Source: Deltaproteobacteria bacterium (lineage in GTDB: Bacteria > Desulfobacterota > Desulfobacteria > Desulfobacterales > SURF-7). Taken from it: 14,797 nt of DNA. The notes beneath the pieces are model-generated. The model was given only the letters and a program-made list of their open reading frames with translations. It ran no database searches and was not told the origin of the DNA. Shown here one piece after another: positions 1 to 6,756 of the stretch; position 1 is the first letter of the stretch; every line of letters begins with the position of its first letter. The stretch is from contig JAFDJC010000040.1 in assembly GCA_019307665.1 (NCBI GenBank), positions 1-14,797 on the forward strand, read 5' to 3'. The position numbers were made by a program, and so were the translations under genes.

Positions 1-96
1 AAGAAAGTGAAAATTCCTAAATAGTTCCATAATCAGATCTCCTTTTTTAAAAAAAACAACTAGCTACAACAAAGCTGATCAGAAGTAAATGTTAAA

Positions 97-130
97 AACA
101 ATGTTAATTAAACACGAATTAAAAATTGTT
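97..130. repeat. Imperfect AT-rich inverted repeat
   Basis: The arms AACAATGTTAATT (97-109) and AATTAAAAATTGTT (117-130) are reverse complements apart from one mismatch and one bulge, around a 7-base centre. The right arm runs into the first base of the candidate -35 box at 130-135, so it could be an operator. The region is so AT-rich that a chance match is quite possible. The rest of 1-161 shows no gene or other structure that I can support. Confidence 0.3.
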
Positions 131-157
131 TGAAAAAATAGTTTGCATTTATATAGT
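130..157 (+). promoter_or_regulatory. Candidate sigma-70 promoter
   Basis: A TTGAAA box (130-135) and a TATAGT box (152-157) are separated by 16 bases. Transcription would begin near 164, just past the ATG of the 43-codon frame at 162. It would therefore not supply a normal leader for that frame, but would read through 330-452 into the acyl-CoA synthetase at 470. The call rests on consensus matching only, in AT-rich DNA. Confidence 0.4.
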
Positions 158-161
158 TTGT

Positions 162-293
162 ATGTCACCGAAAGCAAAAAAATATCGAAAAACATTTATT
201 TCCATTTTTGATGAGATCAACGGCTATTTTGTTGATCGATTTTCGGTGGAAGAATGGAAACAATTTCAAAACCTTTTGGGAAAACTGGAGTAA
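162..293 (+). pseudogene. Remnant of a MarR-type regulator (C-terminal helices only)
   Basis: This is a 43-codon frame, ATG to TAA. It opens with SPKAKKYRKTF and ends with FSVEEWKQFQNLLGKLE. That pattern resembles the C-terminus of MarR-family repressors: an 'LTxKG' turn after the winged helix, then two dimerisation helices with 'lS.eE....l..lL.kL'. The winged helix-turn-helix that should precede it (roughly 90-100 residues) is absent, and the same frame is closed by a TAA at 120-122. No Shine-Dalgarno sequence precedes the ATG, and the candidate promoter box lies only 5 bases upstream. I read it as a 5'-truncated leftover rather than a working gene. The family assignment is pattern recognition; a small unrelated protein or non-coding DNA remains possible. 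Confidence 0.42.
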
Positions 294-329
294 TAAAAAA
301 CAAACTCTTTGATATGAAGGGGGAGTTCC

Positions 330-452
330 ATGTCATTTAATTGGAAGGATAACAAGAAAGATAGAAGAGTATTTGTTCACCTCACATGTTCTACTGATTT
401 AAAAGTAATTGAAGGCGTTCACGGCTTAGGAAAATTGATGGATATTAACTGA
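330..452 (+). pseudogene. Short PilZ-like N-terminal fragment
   Basis: This is a 40-codon frame, ATG to TGA, preceded by a strong Shine-Dalgarno run (AAGGGGGAG, 317-325, 4 bases before the ATG). The product contains KKDRRVFVHLTC near its start and GKLMDIN at its end. This fits the start of a PilZ domain: a basic 'RR' motif, a first beta strand, then 'G.v.DIS..G'. Reading stops exactly at DIN. Past the TGA the same frame gives LRGWIK and then a second stop, which still loosely fits the PilZ 'D-x-S-x-x-G' pattern. The missing downstream barrel strands suggest a gene cut short by a stop or deletion. The good ribosome site means a short peptide may still be made, possibly as a leader for the acyl-CoA synthetase 17 bases downstream. 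The family call is tentative. Confidence 0.38.
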
Positions 453-469
453 TTAAGAGGCTGGATAAA

Positions 470-1960
470 GTGAAACTAACTGATCGAACGAACAAAAAAG
501 AAATTACACTAGATGAGATATTTGCCCCTCGCGGAATTGCTGTTGTTGGTGCATCAGCATCGAATATAGGTTTTGCAGAGTTGGTAGTTCACTCTCTCAA
601 GGAGGCCAAATTCCCAGCCGTCTATCCGGTCAATCCGAAATATAAAGAGGTTCTTGGACTGCGCTGCTACTCTAGTCTTTCAGACATTCCCGGAATAGTG
701 GATCATGTGGTTGTGAACATCCCGGCGGGAAAGGCTCTGGCGCTTTTGGATGAATGTGCTGCCAAGAGTGTAAAATCGGTTCACTTTTTTACAGCCGGTT
801 TTGGAGAAAGCGGTTACAAAGAAAGGGCGGAACTGGAAAAAGAGATGCTGAACAAGGCAAAAGCCGGGGGCTTTCGAATCATCGGTCCTAATTGCGTTGG
901 CCTTTTTGTGCCCAAAAACCGTGTGGTTAACCATTTTCAAACTCCCTTGGAGCCGGGGCCGGTTGCTTTCATATCGCAAAGTGGCGGTCATGCCCAGAAT
1001 CTTCCGCTTTTCAGTGCGTCAAGGGGAATACGCTTCAGCAAGGTTGTTAGCTATGGCAATGCGCTGGATGTGGACGAAAACGAGCTTTTAGAGTATTTCT
1101 CAAAAGATCCTGAAACCGAAATCATCGCTGCCTACATTGAAGGGGTAAAAGACGGCAAACGGTTTTCAAAAGTTTTAAGAAAGGCTGCTGCCCGAAAACC
1201 GGTAGTTATTTACAAGGGCGGTAGAACCGAGGCCGGCCGGAGAGCTGCTTTCGGCCATACTGCCAGTGTGGTCAGTTCAGTAGCTGTATTCGACGCACTG
1301 TGCCGACAGATGAAGGCGATTCAAGTTTATAACATCGAAGAGATGATAGACATATTGGTAGCATTGCGTTTTGTCAATCCGCTCCCCAAAGGAACAGGCG
1401 TCGCCCTAATAGGCGCCGGCGGCGGTCCCAGCGTTCTTGCCGGTGACGAGATGGAAAAAGAGGGGCTTAATCTTCCATGTTTTTCACTAGAGACACAGGC
1501 GGAGCTGAAGCAATATTTACCCGTCGACGGCAGCATTTTTATTAACCCGCTTGATACTCCGAACCTCACATCTCCGGACGCTATCGCAACAGCCATGCAA
1601 ATACTGGGTAAAGTCCCGGGTATTCATATGCTGGTTTATCATCTCGGGTTTCATCCTATCGGCAGTTGGGGGCTGGGTCAGTTTTCTTCGGAAACTTTCC
1701 TCCGGCAAGTAATTGACTCCATGATGGATGTCATACAGACAAGCGGCAAACCTGTTCTTCTTGCCCTGCGCCCACCAGAAGATCTGGCCGGTATGGAGGA
1801 ATTCCTCGTTGCCCAAAAGGCATTTGTGGCAGCCGGACTTCCTGTTTTTCACTCACTGCACCGATTGGCGCGTGCTCTGAAGCGTGTAATAGTCAACTCC
1901 AATTCCAAAACCGCTTCAGTTAAATTACCTTCCCAAGCCTCACACCCTACTGGTCAATGA
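470..1960 (+). CDS. NDP-forming acyl-CoA synthetase, alpha subunit type
   Basis: This 496-residue protein resembles the alpha part of ADP/GDP-forming acyl-CoA synthetases, which interconvert acyl-CoA plus NDP and phosphate with free acid, CoA and NTP through a phosphohistidine. An N-terminal CoA-binding Rossmann fold covers roughly residues 15-145 (GIAVVGAS at 22-29, IIGPNCVGL at 137-145). Two succinyl-CoA-ligase-like domains follow (AFISQSGG at 166-173). The presumed phosphorylated histidine is H263 in FGHTAS, and a glycine-rich IGAGGGPSV lies at 314-322. The ATP-grasp (beta) domain found in fused homologues is absent and no gene for it is nearby, so a partner must be encoded elsewhere or the protein has another role. 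The start is GTG, with AGAGG 9 bases upstream; the next methionine is residue 126, inside the CoA-binding domain. The acyl-ACP thioesterase lies 50 bases downstream. The acyl substrate cannot be told from sequence. Confidence 0.85.
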   Translation: MKLTDRTNKKEITLDEIFAPRGIAVVGASASNIGFAELVVHSLKEAKFPAVYPVNPKYKEVLGLRCYSSLSDIPGIVDHVVVNIPAGKALALLDECAAKSVKSVHFFTAGFGESGYKERAELEKEMLNKAKAGGFRIIGPNCVGLFVPKNRVVNHFQTPLEPGPVAFISQSGGHAQNLPLFSASRGIRFSKVVSYGNALDVDENELLEYFSKDPETEIIAAYIEGVKDGKRFSKVLRKAAARKPVVIYKGGRTEAGRRAAFGHTASVVSSVAVFDALCRQMKAIQVYNIEEMIDILVALRFVNPLPKGTGVALIGAGGGPSVLAGDEMEKEGLNLPCFSLETQAELKQYLPVDGSIFINPLDTPNLTSPDAIATAMQILGKVPGIHMLVYHLGFHPIGSWGLGQFSSETFLRQVIDSMMDVIQTSGKPVLLALRPPEDLAGMEEFLVAQKAFVAAGLPVFHSLHRLARALKRVIVNSNSKTASVKLPSQASHPTGQ

Positions 1961-2010
1961 AAAACATTTCTTGACACATAAACTGCTTTTAAAATACAGG
2001 TTTTATTATC

Positions 2011-2733
2011 ATGAAAGTTGAACTAGAAAGAAAAGTTGAATACTTTGAAGTCAATCCCGGTTTCTGCATAACCCTCGGTTCCCTATTCAGACGTTTGCAG
2101 GAATCTGCCATTATTCATTCTGAGAAGGCGGGGTTTGGCCCAAAGTACCTGATACAAAACCGCCGTGCATGGATATTAAACAGAATTGGAATTAATATTC
2201 TGAAAAGTCCAAGATACCTTGAAACACTTAAGGTTGTAACCTGGCACAGGGAGACCGTAGGATTCAGATCTTACCGGGATTTTGAAGTTTTCTCAGGCAC
2301 GGAAAAAGTGGCCGAAGCATCTAGCTTGTGGATCTTTGTGGACCTTGAAACCCGGAAGATTCTGCCGGCGCCGAAGAATACCGTTGATGCCTACACCGCA
2401 GAAAAGGGCAAGGTGCAGGGTTTACACATTGAATCATGGCGGCCTGATATTAAGTTTTCACCTGAATTTTCAACGGAAATTACCATGCGCAGTTCTGATT
2501 TTGATCCCATAGGTCATGTGAACAGTGCGGTTTATTTCGACTATATTGAAACACTTGTCTCCTCTTGTTACAGCGATCACCCTGAAATCAAAACCATTAT
2601 GATTCAGTTCAGTAAAGAGATAGGAATGGATATCAGCAGCATAAAGGCTGGTTTAAACAAAAACAGTACTTCCTGCCTTTTCAGAATCTACAACTCAGAA
2701 ACTGTGTTCGCAAGCGGCAGTCTGCAACTTTAA
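2011..2733 (+). CDS. Acyl-ACP thioesterase (FatA/FatB-like double hotdog)
   Basis: This 240-residue protein fits bacterial members of the acyl-ACP thioesterase family, cytosolic enzymes that release free fatty acid from acyl-carrier protein. The first hotdog covers about residues 1-130. It has RRAWILNRIGINI (51-63), a typical substrate-side strand, then TWHRETVGFRSYRDFEVF (77-94) and LWIFVDLETRKILP (106-119). The second hotdog starts near 150 and carries DPIGHVNSAVYFDYIE (165-180). The catalytic candidates are D165, H169, N171 and E180. In plant FatB the motif is D-x-N-x-H-V-N-N. Here the catalytic asparagine position is isoleucine (I167), which makes the motif closer to the 4HBT type 'D..GHVNN'. 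Only a weak CAGG (1997-2000) precedes the ATG. A perfect TTGACA lies at 1971-1976, but no good -10 box sits at the right distance. It is probably cotranscribed with the acyl-CoA synthetase. Its acyl-chain length preference is unknown. Confidence 0.8.
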   Translation: MKVELERKVEYFEVNPGFCITLGSLFRRLQESAIIHSEKAGFGPKYLIQNRRAWILNRIGINILKSPRYLETLKVVTWHRETVGFRSYRDFEVFSGTEKVAEASSLWIFVDLETRKILPAPKNTVDAYTAEKGKVQGLHIESWRPDIKFSPEFSTEITMRSSDFDPIGHVNSAVYFDYIETLVSSCYSDHPEIKTIMIQFSKEIGMDISSIKAGLNKNSTSCLFRIYNSETVFASGSLQL

Positions 2734-2740
2734 AACTTAC

Positions 2741-2796
2741 AGCCGAATACGAATTCCGGGGACATCCATGATAAGGGAATTACAACGGCTTTGTTT
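2741..2796 (+). terminator. Weak candidate terminator after the thioesterase
   Basis: Nested complementary segments, AGCCG (2741-2745) with CGGCT (2786-2790) and AATTCC (2752-2757) with GGAATT (2776-2781), form an interrupted hairpin followed by TTGTTT. It lies in the 73-base gap between the converging thioesterase and lepA stops. The internal loop (6/4 bases) and the broken T-run make it a poor match to a standard Rho-independent terminator. Confidence 0.3.
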
Positions 2797-2806
2797 ATGG
2801 TTTCAA

Positions 2807-4600
2807 TTAATCTTTTGTTTTGAGAACCGAAAGGAAAGCCTGCTGCGGTATCATGACCTGACCCACCTGTTTCATCCGCTTTTTACCTTTTTTCTGTTTT
2901 TCAAGAAGTTTGCGCTTTCTTGTCACATCACCCCCGTAGCATTTTGCAGTAACATCTTTTCTGTAAGCAGAGATGGTCTTTCGTGAAATGATTTTTGCCC
3001 CTATTGCGCCTTGAATGGCTATTTTAAACATCTGCTTTGGTATTTCATCGCGCAGTTTCTCACACGTCATTTTAGCCCGCTCAACCGATTTGTCCCTGTG
3101 AACAAGCTGAGACAAAGCATCCACGCGATCGCCGTTAATGAGAATATCCACTTTTACAAGATCGGTTTCCCGGTAGTCTAAAATCTCGTAGTCAAAAGAA
3201 CCATATCCCTGGGTAATGGATTTGAGTCTGTCATAAAAATCATAAACCGTTTCAGCAAGAGGAAGCTGGAATATCATTTCCATGCGGTCACTGGTCAGGT
3301 ATTGATAGTTTGTATTAATCCCACGGCGCTCCATGCAAAGGTTCATTACCGTTCCCATGTACCGGTCAGGTATAATAATCGAAGCACGGATAAAGGGTTC
3401 CTTTACATATTCAATGGAACCGGGGTCGGGATACATTGCCGGGTTGTCGATCATAGTAACGGTGCCGTCGGTTAAGGTAACTTCATATCGAACCGAGGGT
3501 GCAGTGATGATTAGTGAAAAATCGTACTCCCGCTCCAACCGTTCCTGAACAACCTCCAGATGAAGAAGCCCGAGAAAACCACAGCGAAAGCCGAATCCGA
3601 GTGCCGCGGATGAATCTTTTTCAAAAGCAAGCGATGCATCGTTCAGCTTCAACTTTTCAAGCGCTGACGCAAGCTCGGGGTATTCGTCAGATGCGACAGG
3701 ATAAAGGGATGAAAAAACAACCGGTTTTGCCTCTTTAAACCCCGGCATTGGTATTTTGCACCGGTTGGCGGCAAGCGTAACGGTATCGCCGCACCGGGTA
3801 TCGCTGACAGTTTTGATGCCTGCAATCATATATCCCACCTCTCCTGTCGACAATTCTTCTTTTGGAACGCGGACAATCTGAAAAATACCAACTTCCTCAA
3901 CCTTATAAACCGCATTGTTGGACATGAAGCATATCTCATCCCCGGTCCTGATGCATCCGTCAAAAATACGCAGATGGACAACAGTTCCACGGTAAGCGTC
4001 ATAATGCGAGTCAAAAATCAGCGCCCTTGTGGGAGCTGCCGGGTCGCCCTTGGGGGGCGGTAGGCTGGAGACTGCTTTTTCAAGTACATCAATTATCCCG
4101 GTCCCTTCCTTTGCAGACGTCAGAATGGCTGTTTCAGGGTCGAGTCCCAGGTCCTCTTCAATTTGATTTTTCACGCGCTCTATGTCTGCAGACGGCAAGT
4201 CTATTTTATTGATAACAGGAATGATCTCAAGATCATGCTCCATTGCGAGGTAAAGATTGGCAAGTGTCTGAGCCTCAACACCCTGAGCCGCATCCACCAG
4301 GATAAGGGCGCCTTCGCACGACGCAAGAGCCCTTGACACTTCATAGCTGAAATCAACATGTCCCGGTGTGTCAATGAGGTTTAAATAGTAAAGATTGCCG
4401 TTTTTCGCCTTGTAAGGGAGGCAAACCGTCTGGCTCTTTATGGTTATTCCCCGCTCGCGCTCAATATCCATGCTGTCCAGGATCTGGTCCTTAAATTCAC
4501 GGTCAGACACGATATCCGTTGCCTGTATCAGGCGGTCGGCCAGCGTCGACTTGCCGTGATCGATATGAGCAATAATGCTGAAATTACGTATATTATCCAT
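2807..4600 (-). CDS. lepA: Elongation factor 4 (LepA), ribosome-associated GTPase
   Basis: At 597 residues this is the standard length for LepA/EF4. LepA is a translational GTPase related to EF-G, implicated in ribosome back-translocation and in 30S subunit biogenesis. All GTPase motifs are present: G1 AHIDHGKS (11-18), G2 RGIT (50-53), G3 DTPGH (77-81, with catalytic H81), G4 NKID (131-134) and G5 SAK (162-164). The EF-G-like domains follow, then the LepA-specific C-terminal domain with KCYGGDVTRKRKLLEKQK, a family signature near the end. The ATG is preceded by a short AGG on the coding strand; the N-terminus MDNIRNFSIIAHIDHGKST is canonical, so the start is secure. The gene stands alone, without the signal peptidase gene lepB that accompanies it in enterobacteria, and diverges from the diguanylate cyclase gene. 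The tandem repeats at 4672-4709 lie 72 bases upstream of its start and could affect both genes. Confidence 0.97.
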   Translation of the reverse strand: MDNIRNFSIIAHIDHGKSTLADRLIQATDIVSDREFKDQILDSMDIERERGITIKSQTVCLPYKAKNGNLYYLNLIDTPGHVDFSYEVSRALASCEGALILVDAAQGVEAQTLANLYLAMEHDLEIIPVINKIDLPSADIERVKNQIEEDLGLDPETAILTSAKEGTGIIDVLEKAVSSLPPPKGDPAAPTRALIFDSHYDAYRGTVVHLRIFDGCIRTGDEICFMSNNAVYKVEEVGIFQIVRVPKEELSTGEVGYMIAGIKTVSDTRCGDTVTLAANRCKIPMPGFKEAKPVVFSSLYPVASDEYPELASALEKLKLNDASLAFEKDSSAALGFGFRCGFLGLLHLEVVQERLEREYDFSLIITAPSVRYEVTLTDGTVTMIDNPAMYPDPGSIEYVKEPFIRASIIIPDRYMGTVMNLCMERRGINTNYQYLTSDRMEMIFQLPLAETVYDFYDRLKSITQGYGSFDYEILDYRETDLVKVDILINGDRVDALSQLVHRDKSVERAKMTCEKLRDEIPKQMFKIAIQGAIGAKIISRKTISAYRKDVTAKCYGGDVTRKRKLLEKQKKGKKRMKQVGQVMIPQQAFLSVLKTKD

Positions 4601-4671
4601 TTGTTGAACCTGACTGCGCCAGCATATTGATTTGTCTGCTGAATGCTCGGCTTAATTTATCCATCTATACT

Positions 4672-4709
4672 TGATCATTGTCCTGATCATTGTCGGTGAT
4701 AATTGTCGG
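4672..4709. repeat. Three tandem 12-13 bp direct repeats (iteron-like)
   Basis: TGATCATTGTCC (4672-4683), TGATCATTGTCGG (4684-4696) and TGATAATTGTCGG (4697-4709) lie head to tail with no spacers. The third ends exactly where the -35 box of the downstream promoter begins (TTGACA, 4710-4715). The core ATTGTC occurs again at 4799-4804. The first two units contain the palindrome TGATCA. The spacing, about one helical turn (12-13 bases) per unit, and the position next to the -35 box are what one expects of a binding site for an oligomeric transcription factor. The factor is unknown. The block could serve lepA as well as the cyclase. Confidence 0.6.
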
Positions 4710-4738
4710 TTGACACTAAGCGACATACCCATTATTAT
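4710..4738 (+). promoter_or_regulatory. Strong sigma-70-type promoter for the diguanylate cyclase
   Basis: A perfect TTGACA (4710-4715), a 17-base spacer and TATTAT (4733-4738, five of six consensus bases) face the response-regulator gene. Transcription would begin near 4745, giving an untranslated leader of about 117 bases. The tandem repeats abut the -35 box directly, so the promoter is probably regulated. Confidence 0.62.
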
Positions 4739-4799
4739 ATACATTATTTTAAAAAATAAAAGCGCATAGTTATCAGACTATCTGAAATGTTGTCAAGCA

Positions 4800-4830
4800 T
4801 TGTCATGTTATCAGGATAAACTGTTATAAA
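4800..4830 (+). promoter_or_regulatory. Possible second promoter (extended -10) for the diguanylate cyclase
   Basis: TGTTATAAA (4822-4830) is an extended -10 element (TGn followed by TATAAA). A TTGTCA lies at 4800-4805, with a rather long 19-base spacer. It would start transcription near 4837, about 25 bases before the ATG at 4862. No clear Shine-Dalgarno sequence precedes that ATG. Confidence 0.35.
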
Positions 4831-4861
4831 TTTTGTTAACTCAACAACAAACTTCTCTTAA

Positions 4862-5764
4862 ATGAAAACAAATATTTTAATTGTAGACGATGACGCAGCC
4901 ATACGGGAATCGATGCAGGAATTCCTCGAACTGGAAGAATTTAAAGTCCTTTCTGTTTCAAATGCCGAAGAAGCGATTGACTTCTTAAAAAAAAATCAGG
5001 TTGATATAGTACTTACCGACATCATCATGTTCGAGATGGATGGCCTTGAGCTGACCAATCTTATTAAAAAAGAATATGATACTGATGTGGTCGTTATGAC
5101 CGGCTATACCTCTGAACATTCCTATGAGCAAGCCATCAGTAAGGGAGCCAGTGATTTTCTTTTCAAGCCTGTCCGATTTGAAGAGCTGTCGCTGAGGCTT
5201 AAAAGGGTGCTGAAAGAACGACAATTATCCAGCGAACGGTCCGAAATGCTGCGGGAATTAAAAAAACTTGCCATCACCGACGGTCTCACCGGACTTTTCA
5301 ACTCAAGACATTTTTACAAGCAGCTCGACATAGAAGTTGACAGGATTAAGCGTTACAAACACTCCATATCTGTTTTAATTATAGACATAGACCATTTCAA
5401 GGACTTCAATGATTCATTCGGCCACATGGAAGGCGATAAGCTTCTGGTTAGGCTGGGCGCGCTGATCAAGTCATGTCTGAGACGGATGGATACTGCATAT
5501 CGATATGGCGGAGAGGAGTTTACGGTTATTCTGCCTGAAACAAATAATGCAGATGCTATTATCGTAGCAGAGAGAATCAGAAAAATAATAGCGGAAGAAA
5601 CATTTATCCCTTCCTCAGGTGAAAAGATTGCCATAACCGTCAGCATCGGGTCCACCGAATATCAGGCTGAAGAAAGAATATCAACCTTTGTTCAAAGGGC
5701 TGACAAGGCGCTTTATGTTTCCAAGGATTTGGGACGTAACAGGATCTCCTCACTTCCTGATTAG
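4862..5764 (+). CDS. Response regulator with GGDEF output (diguanylate cyclase)
   Basis: This 300-residue cytosolic protein has a receiver domain (about 1-120) joined by a short helix to a GGDEF domain (about 130-297). The receiver has the acidic pair D10/D11, the phosphate acceptor D53 in LTDI, T80 in MTGY and K102 in FKP, so all phosphorylation residues are present. The GGDEF domain starts with DGLTGLFNSRHF (140-151), has the metal-binding DIDHFKDFND (175-184) and the active site GGEEF (216-220). An inhibitory I-site RxxD (R207-D210, RRMD) lies exactly five residues before it. An active, product-inhibited, phosphorylation-controlled cyclase making c-di-GMP from two GTP is predicted. No histidine kinase is adjacent, so its activator is encoded elsewhere. 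The ATG lacks a clear ribosome-binding sequence, suggesting weak translation. Its stop codon overlaps that of the converging rhomboid gene by 4 bases. Confidence 0.93.
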   Translation: MKTNILIVDDDAAIRESMQEFLELEEFKVLSVSNAEEAIDFLKKNQVDIVLTDIIMFEMDGLELTNLIKKEYDTDVVVMTGYTSEHSYEQAISKGASDFLFKPVRFEELSLRLKRVLKERQLSSERSEMLRELKKLAITDGLTGLFNSRHFYKQLDIEVDRIKRYKHSISVLIIDIDHFKDFNDSFGHMEGDKLLVRLGALIKSCLRRMDTAYRYGGEEFTVILPETNNADAIIVAERIRKIIAEETFIPSSGEKIAITVSIGSTEYQAEERISTFVQRADKALYVSKDLGRNRISSLPD

Positions 5765-6744
5765 CGCCCCTCCGTATCAGCTACTTTTATCTTCAGATAA
5801 AGATCTCCGCTGTCCCCGTCAGGCAATTGTCTACCAAGCCCCTTAAGTCTCAGGATATTACCCTCTCTTGAACCGGAGGGAACAACAACTTTGAAAAGCC
5901 GGTTGTGAAAACCCCATGGGATATTAACTGTTTTCCTCGTTCCTGTCAGCACCTCGTACTTTGTAATCACAATCTGTCCATACAAATTCGCATCATTTCC
6001 CGCACCTGAAATTCTGACAACCTGCATCCGGTGAGAACGCCGTTTTCGGGTCATTTGCCCTATGGTCGCACTTTTTCCAATATCCGGATAGAAAAGAAAA
6101 AGCTTAAGAAAAAGAATCCCGAAAACAAATCCACCGATATGCGCCCACCACGCAATTCCGCTTGACGCGGCATGACTTCCGGCTGCGTTTAACATCTGCA
6201 TTGCAAACCAGATCCCTATGAACAGAAAAGCCGGAACTTCGATAAACCAGGGAATAAAGATGATGGGAATGAGTGTAAGAATCTTTGACCGGGGATGAAG
6301 AATAAGGTATGCGCCCATAATCCCCGCGATTGCTCCACTGGCACCGATTGTCGGCACATTTGAATTGATATTAAGCAAAAGGTGACTAAACCCTGATGTC
6401 ATACCGCACAACAAATAAAAGAAAAGGTATCTGAGATGTCCCAGGCTGTCTTCAACATTATCGCCGAAAATATAAAGAGACCACATATTTCCTATCAGAT
6501 GCCAGAAGCCGCCATGCAAAAACATAAACGTGACAAAAGATGTCAACTGCTGGACGGTTGAAAAGTAAGATGAGATGTGGGGAATTGAGTATCGTGCCGG
6601 TACCAGGCCGTATACATAAGCGTAACTGTCAAAACCCGAACCCTGTGCAAGCTGTACCAGAAAAAAAACAATGTTAATGCCGATAATAGAATTGTTTACA
6701 ACAGGATAATTCTTAGAAGGTGTTGTATCGCGAATAGGGAGCAT
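5761..6744 (-). CDS. Rhomboid intramembrane serine protease with a DnaJ C-terminal-like tail
   Basis: The protein has 327 residues. Residues 1-220 form a six-helix rhomboid protease, which cleaves membrane-protein segments inside the inner membrane. It has the HxxxN motif in helix 2 (H82, N86), the catalytic serine S136 in GASG (134-137) and the catalytic histidine H202 in AHIGG (201-205). After a basic linker (about 222-240), residues 255-323 resemble the substrate-binding beta domain of DnaJ/Hsp40: ITKYEVLTGTRKTVNIP, then FKVVVPSGSREGNILRLKG, then GDSGDLYLKIKV. Compare the DnaJ pattern 'vP.Gv.dG..lRLkG.G....GDLyv.i.v'. With six helices and a cytosolic N-terminus this tail should lie in the cytosol. 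A ribosome site AAGGG overlaps the nadC stop codon, so translation is probably coupled within a valS-nadC-rhomboid operon. The protease call is firm; the tail homology is by pattern only. Confidence 0.88.
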   Translation of the reverse strand: MLPIRDTTPSKNYPVVNNSIIGINIVFFLVQLAQGSGFDSYAYVYGLVPARYSIPHISSYFSTVQQLTSFVTFMFLHGGFWHLIGNMWSLYIFGDNVEDSLGHLRYLFFYLLCGMTSGFSHLLLNINSNVPTIGASGAIAGIMGAYLILHPRSKILTLIPIIFIPWFIEVPAFLFIGIWFAMQMLNAAGSHAASSGIAWWAHIGGFVFGILFLKLFLFYPDIGKSATIGQMTRKRRSHRMQVVRISGAGNDANLYGQIVITKYEVLTGTRKTVNIPWGFHNRLFKVVVPSGSREGNILRLKGLGRQLPDGDSGDLYLKIKVADTEGR

Positions 6745-6756
6745 GGTTCAATGCCC

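Noticed and set aside
450..452. TGA at the end of the PilZ-like fragment read as selenocysteine
   Set aside because: A second stop follows after six codons and no SECIS-type hairpin is evident; PilZ proteins are not selenoproteins.
680..991. Reverse-strand open frame within the acyl-CoA synthetase
   Set aside because: It is a shadow of a well-supported gene, without homology or expression signals.
1971..1999. Separate promoter for the thioesterase (TTGACA at 1971)
   Set aside because: The only decent -10 box (TAAAAT, 1990-1995) is just 13 bases away, too close; read-through from the synthetase is simpler.
4672..4709. CRISPR array or replication-origin iterons
   Set aside because: The repeats are only 12-13 bases with no spacers, and no cas, replication initiator or DnaA-box cluster is nearby.
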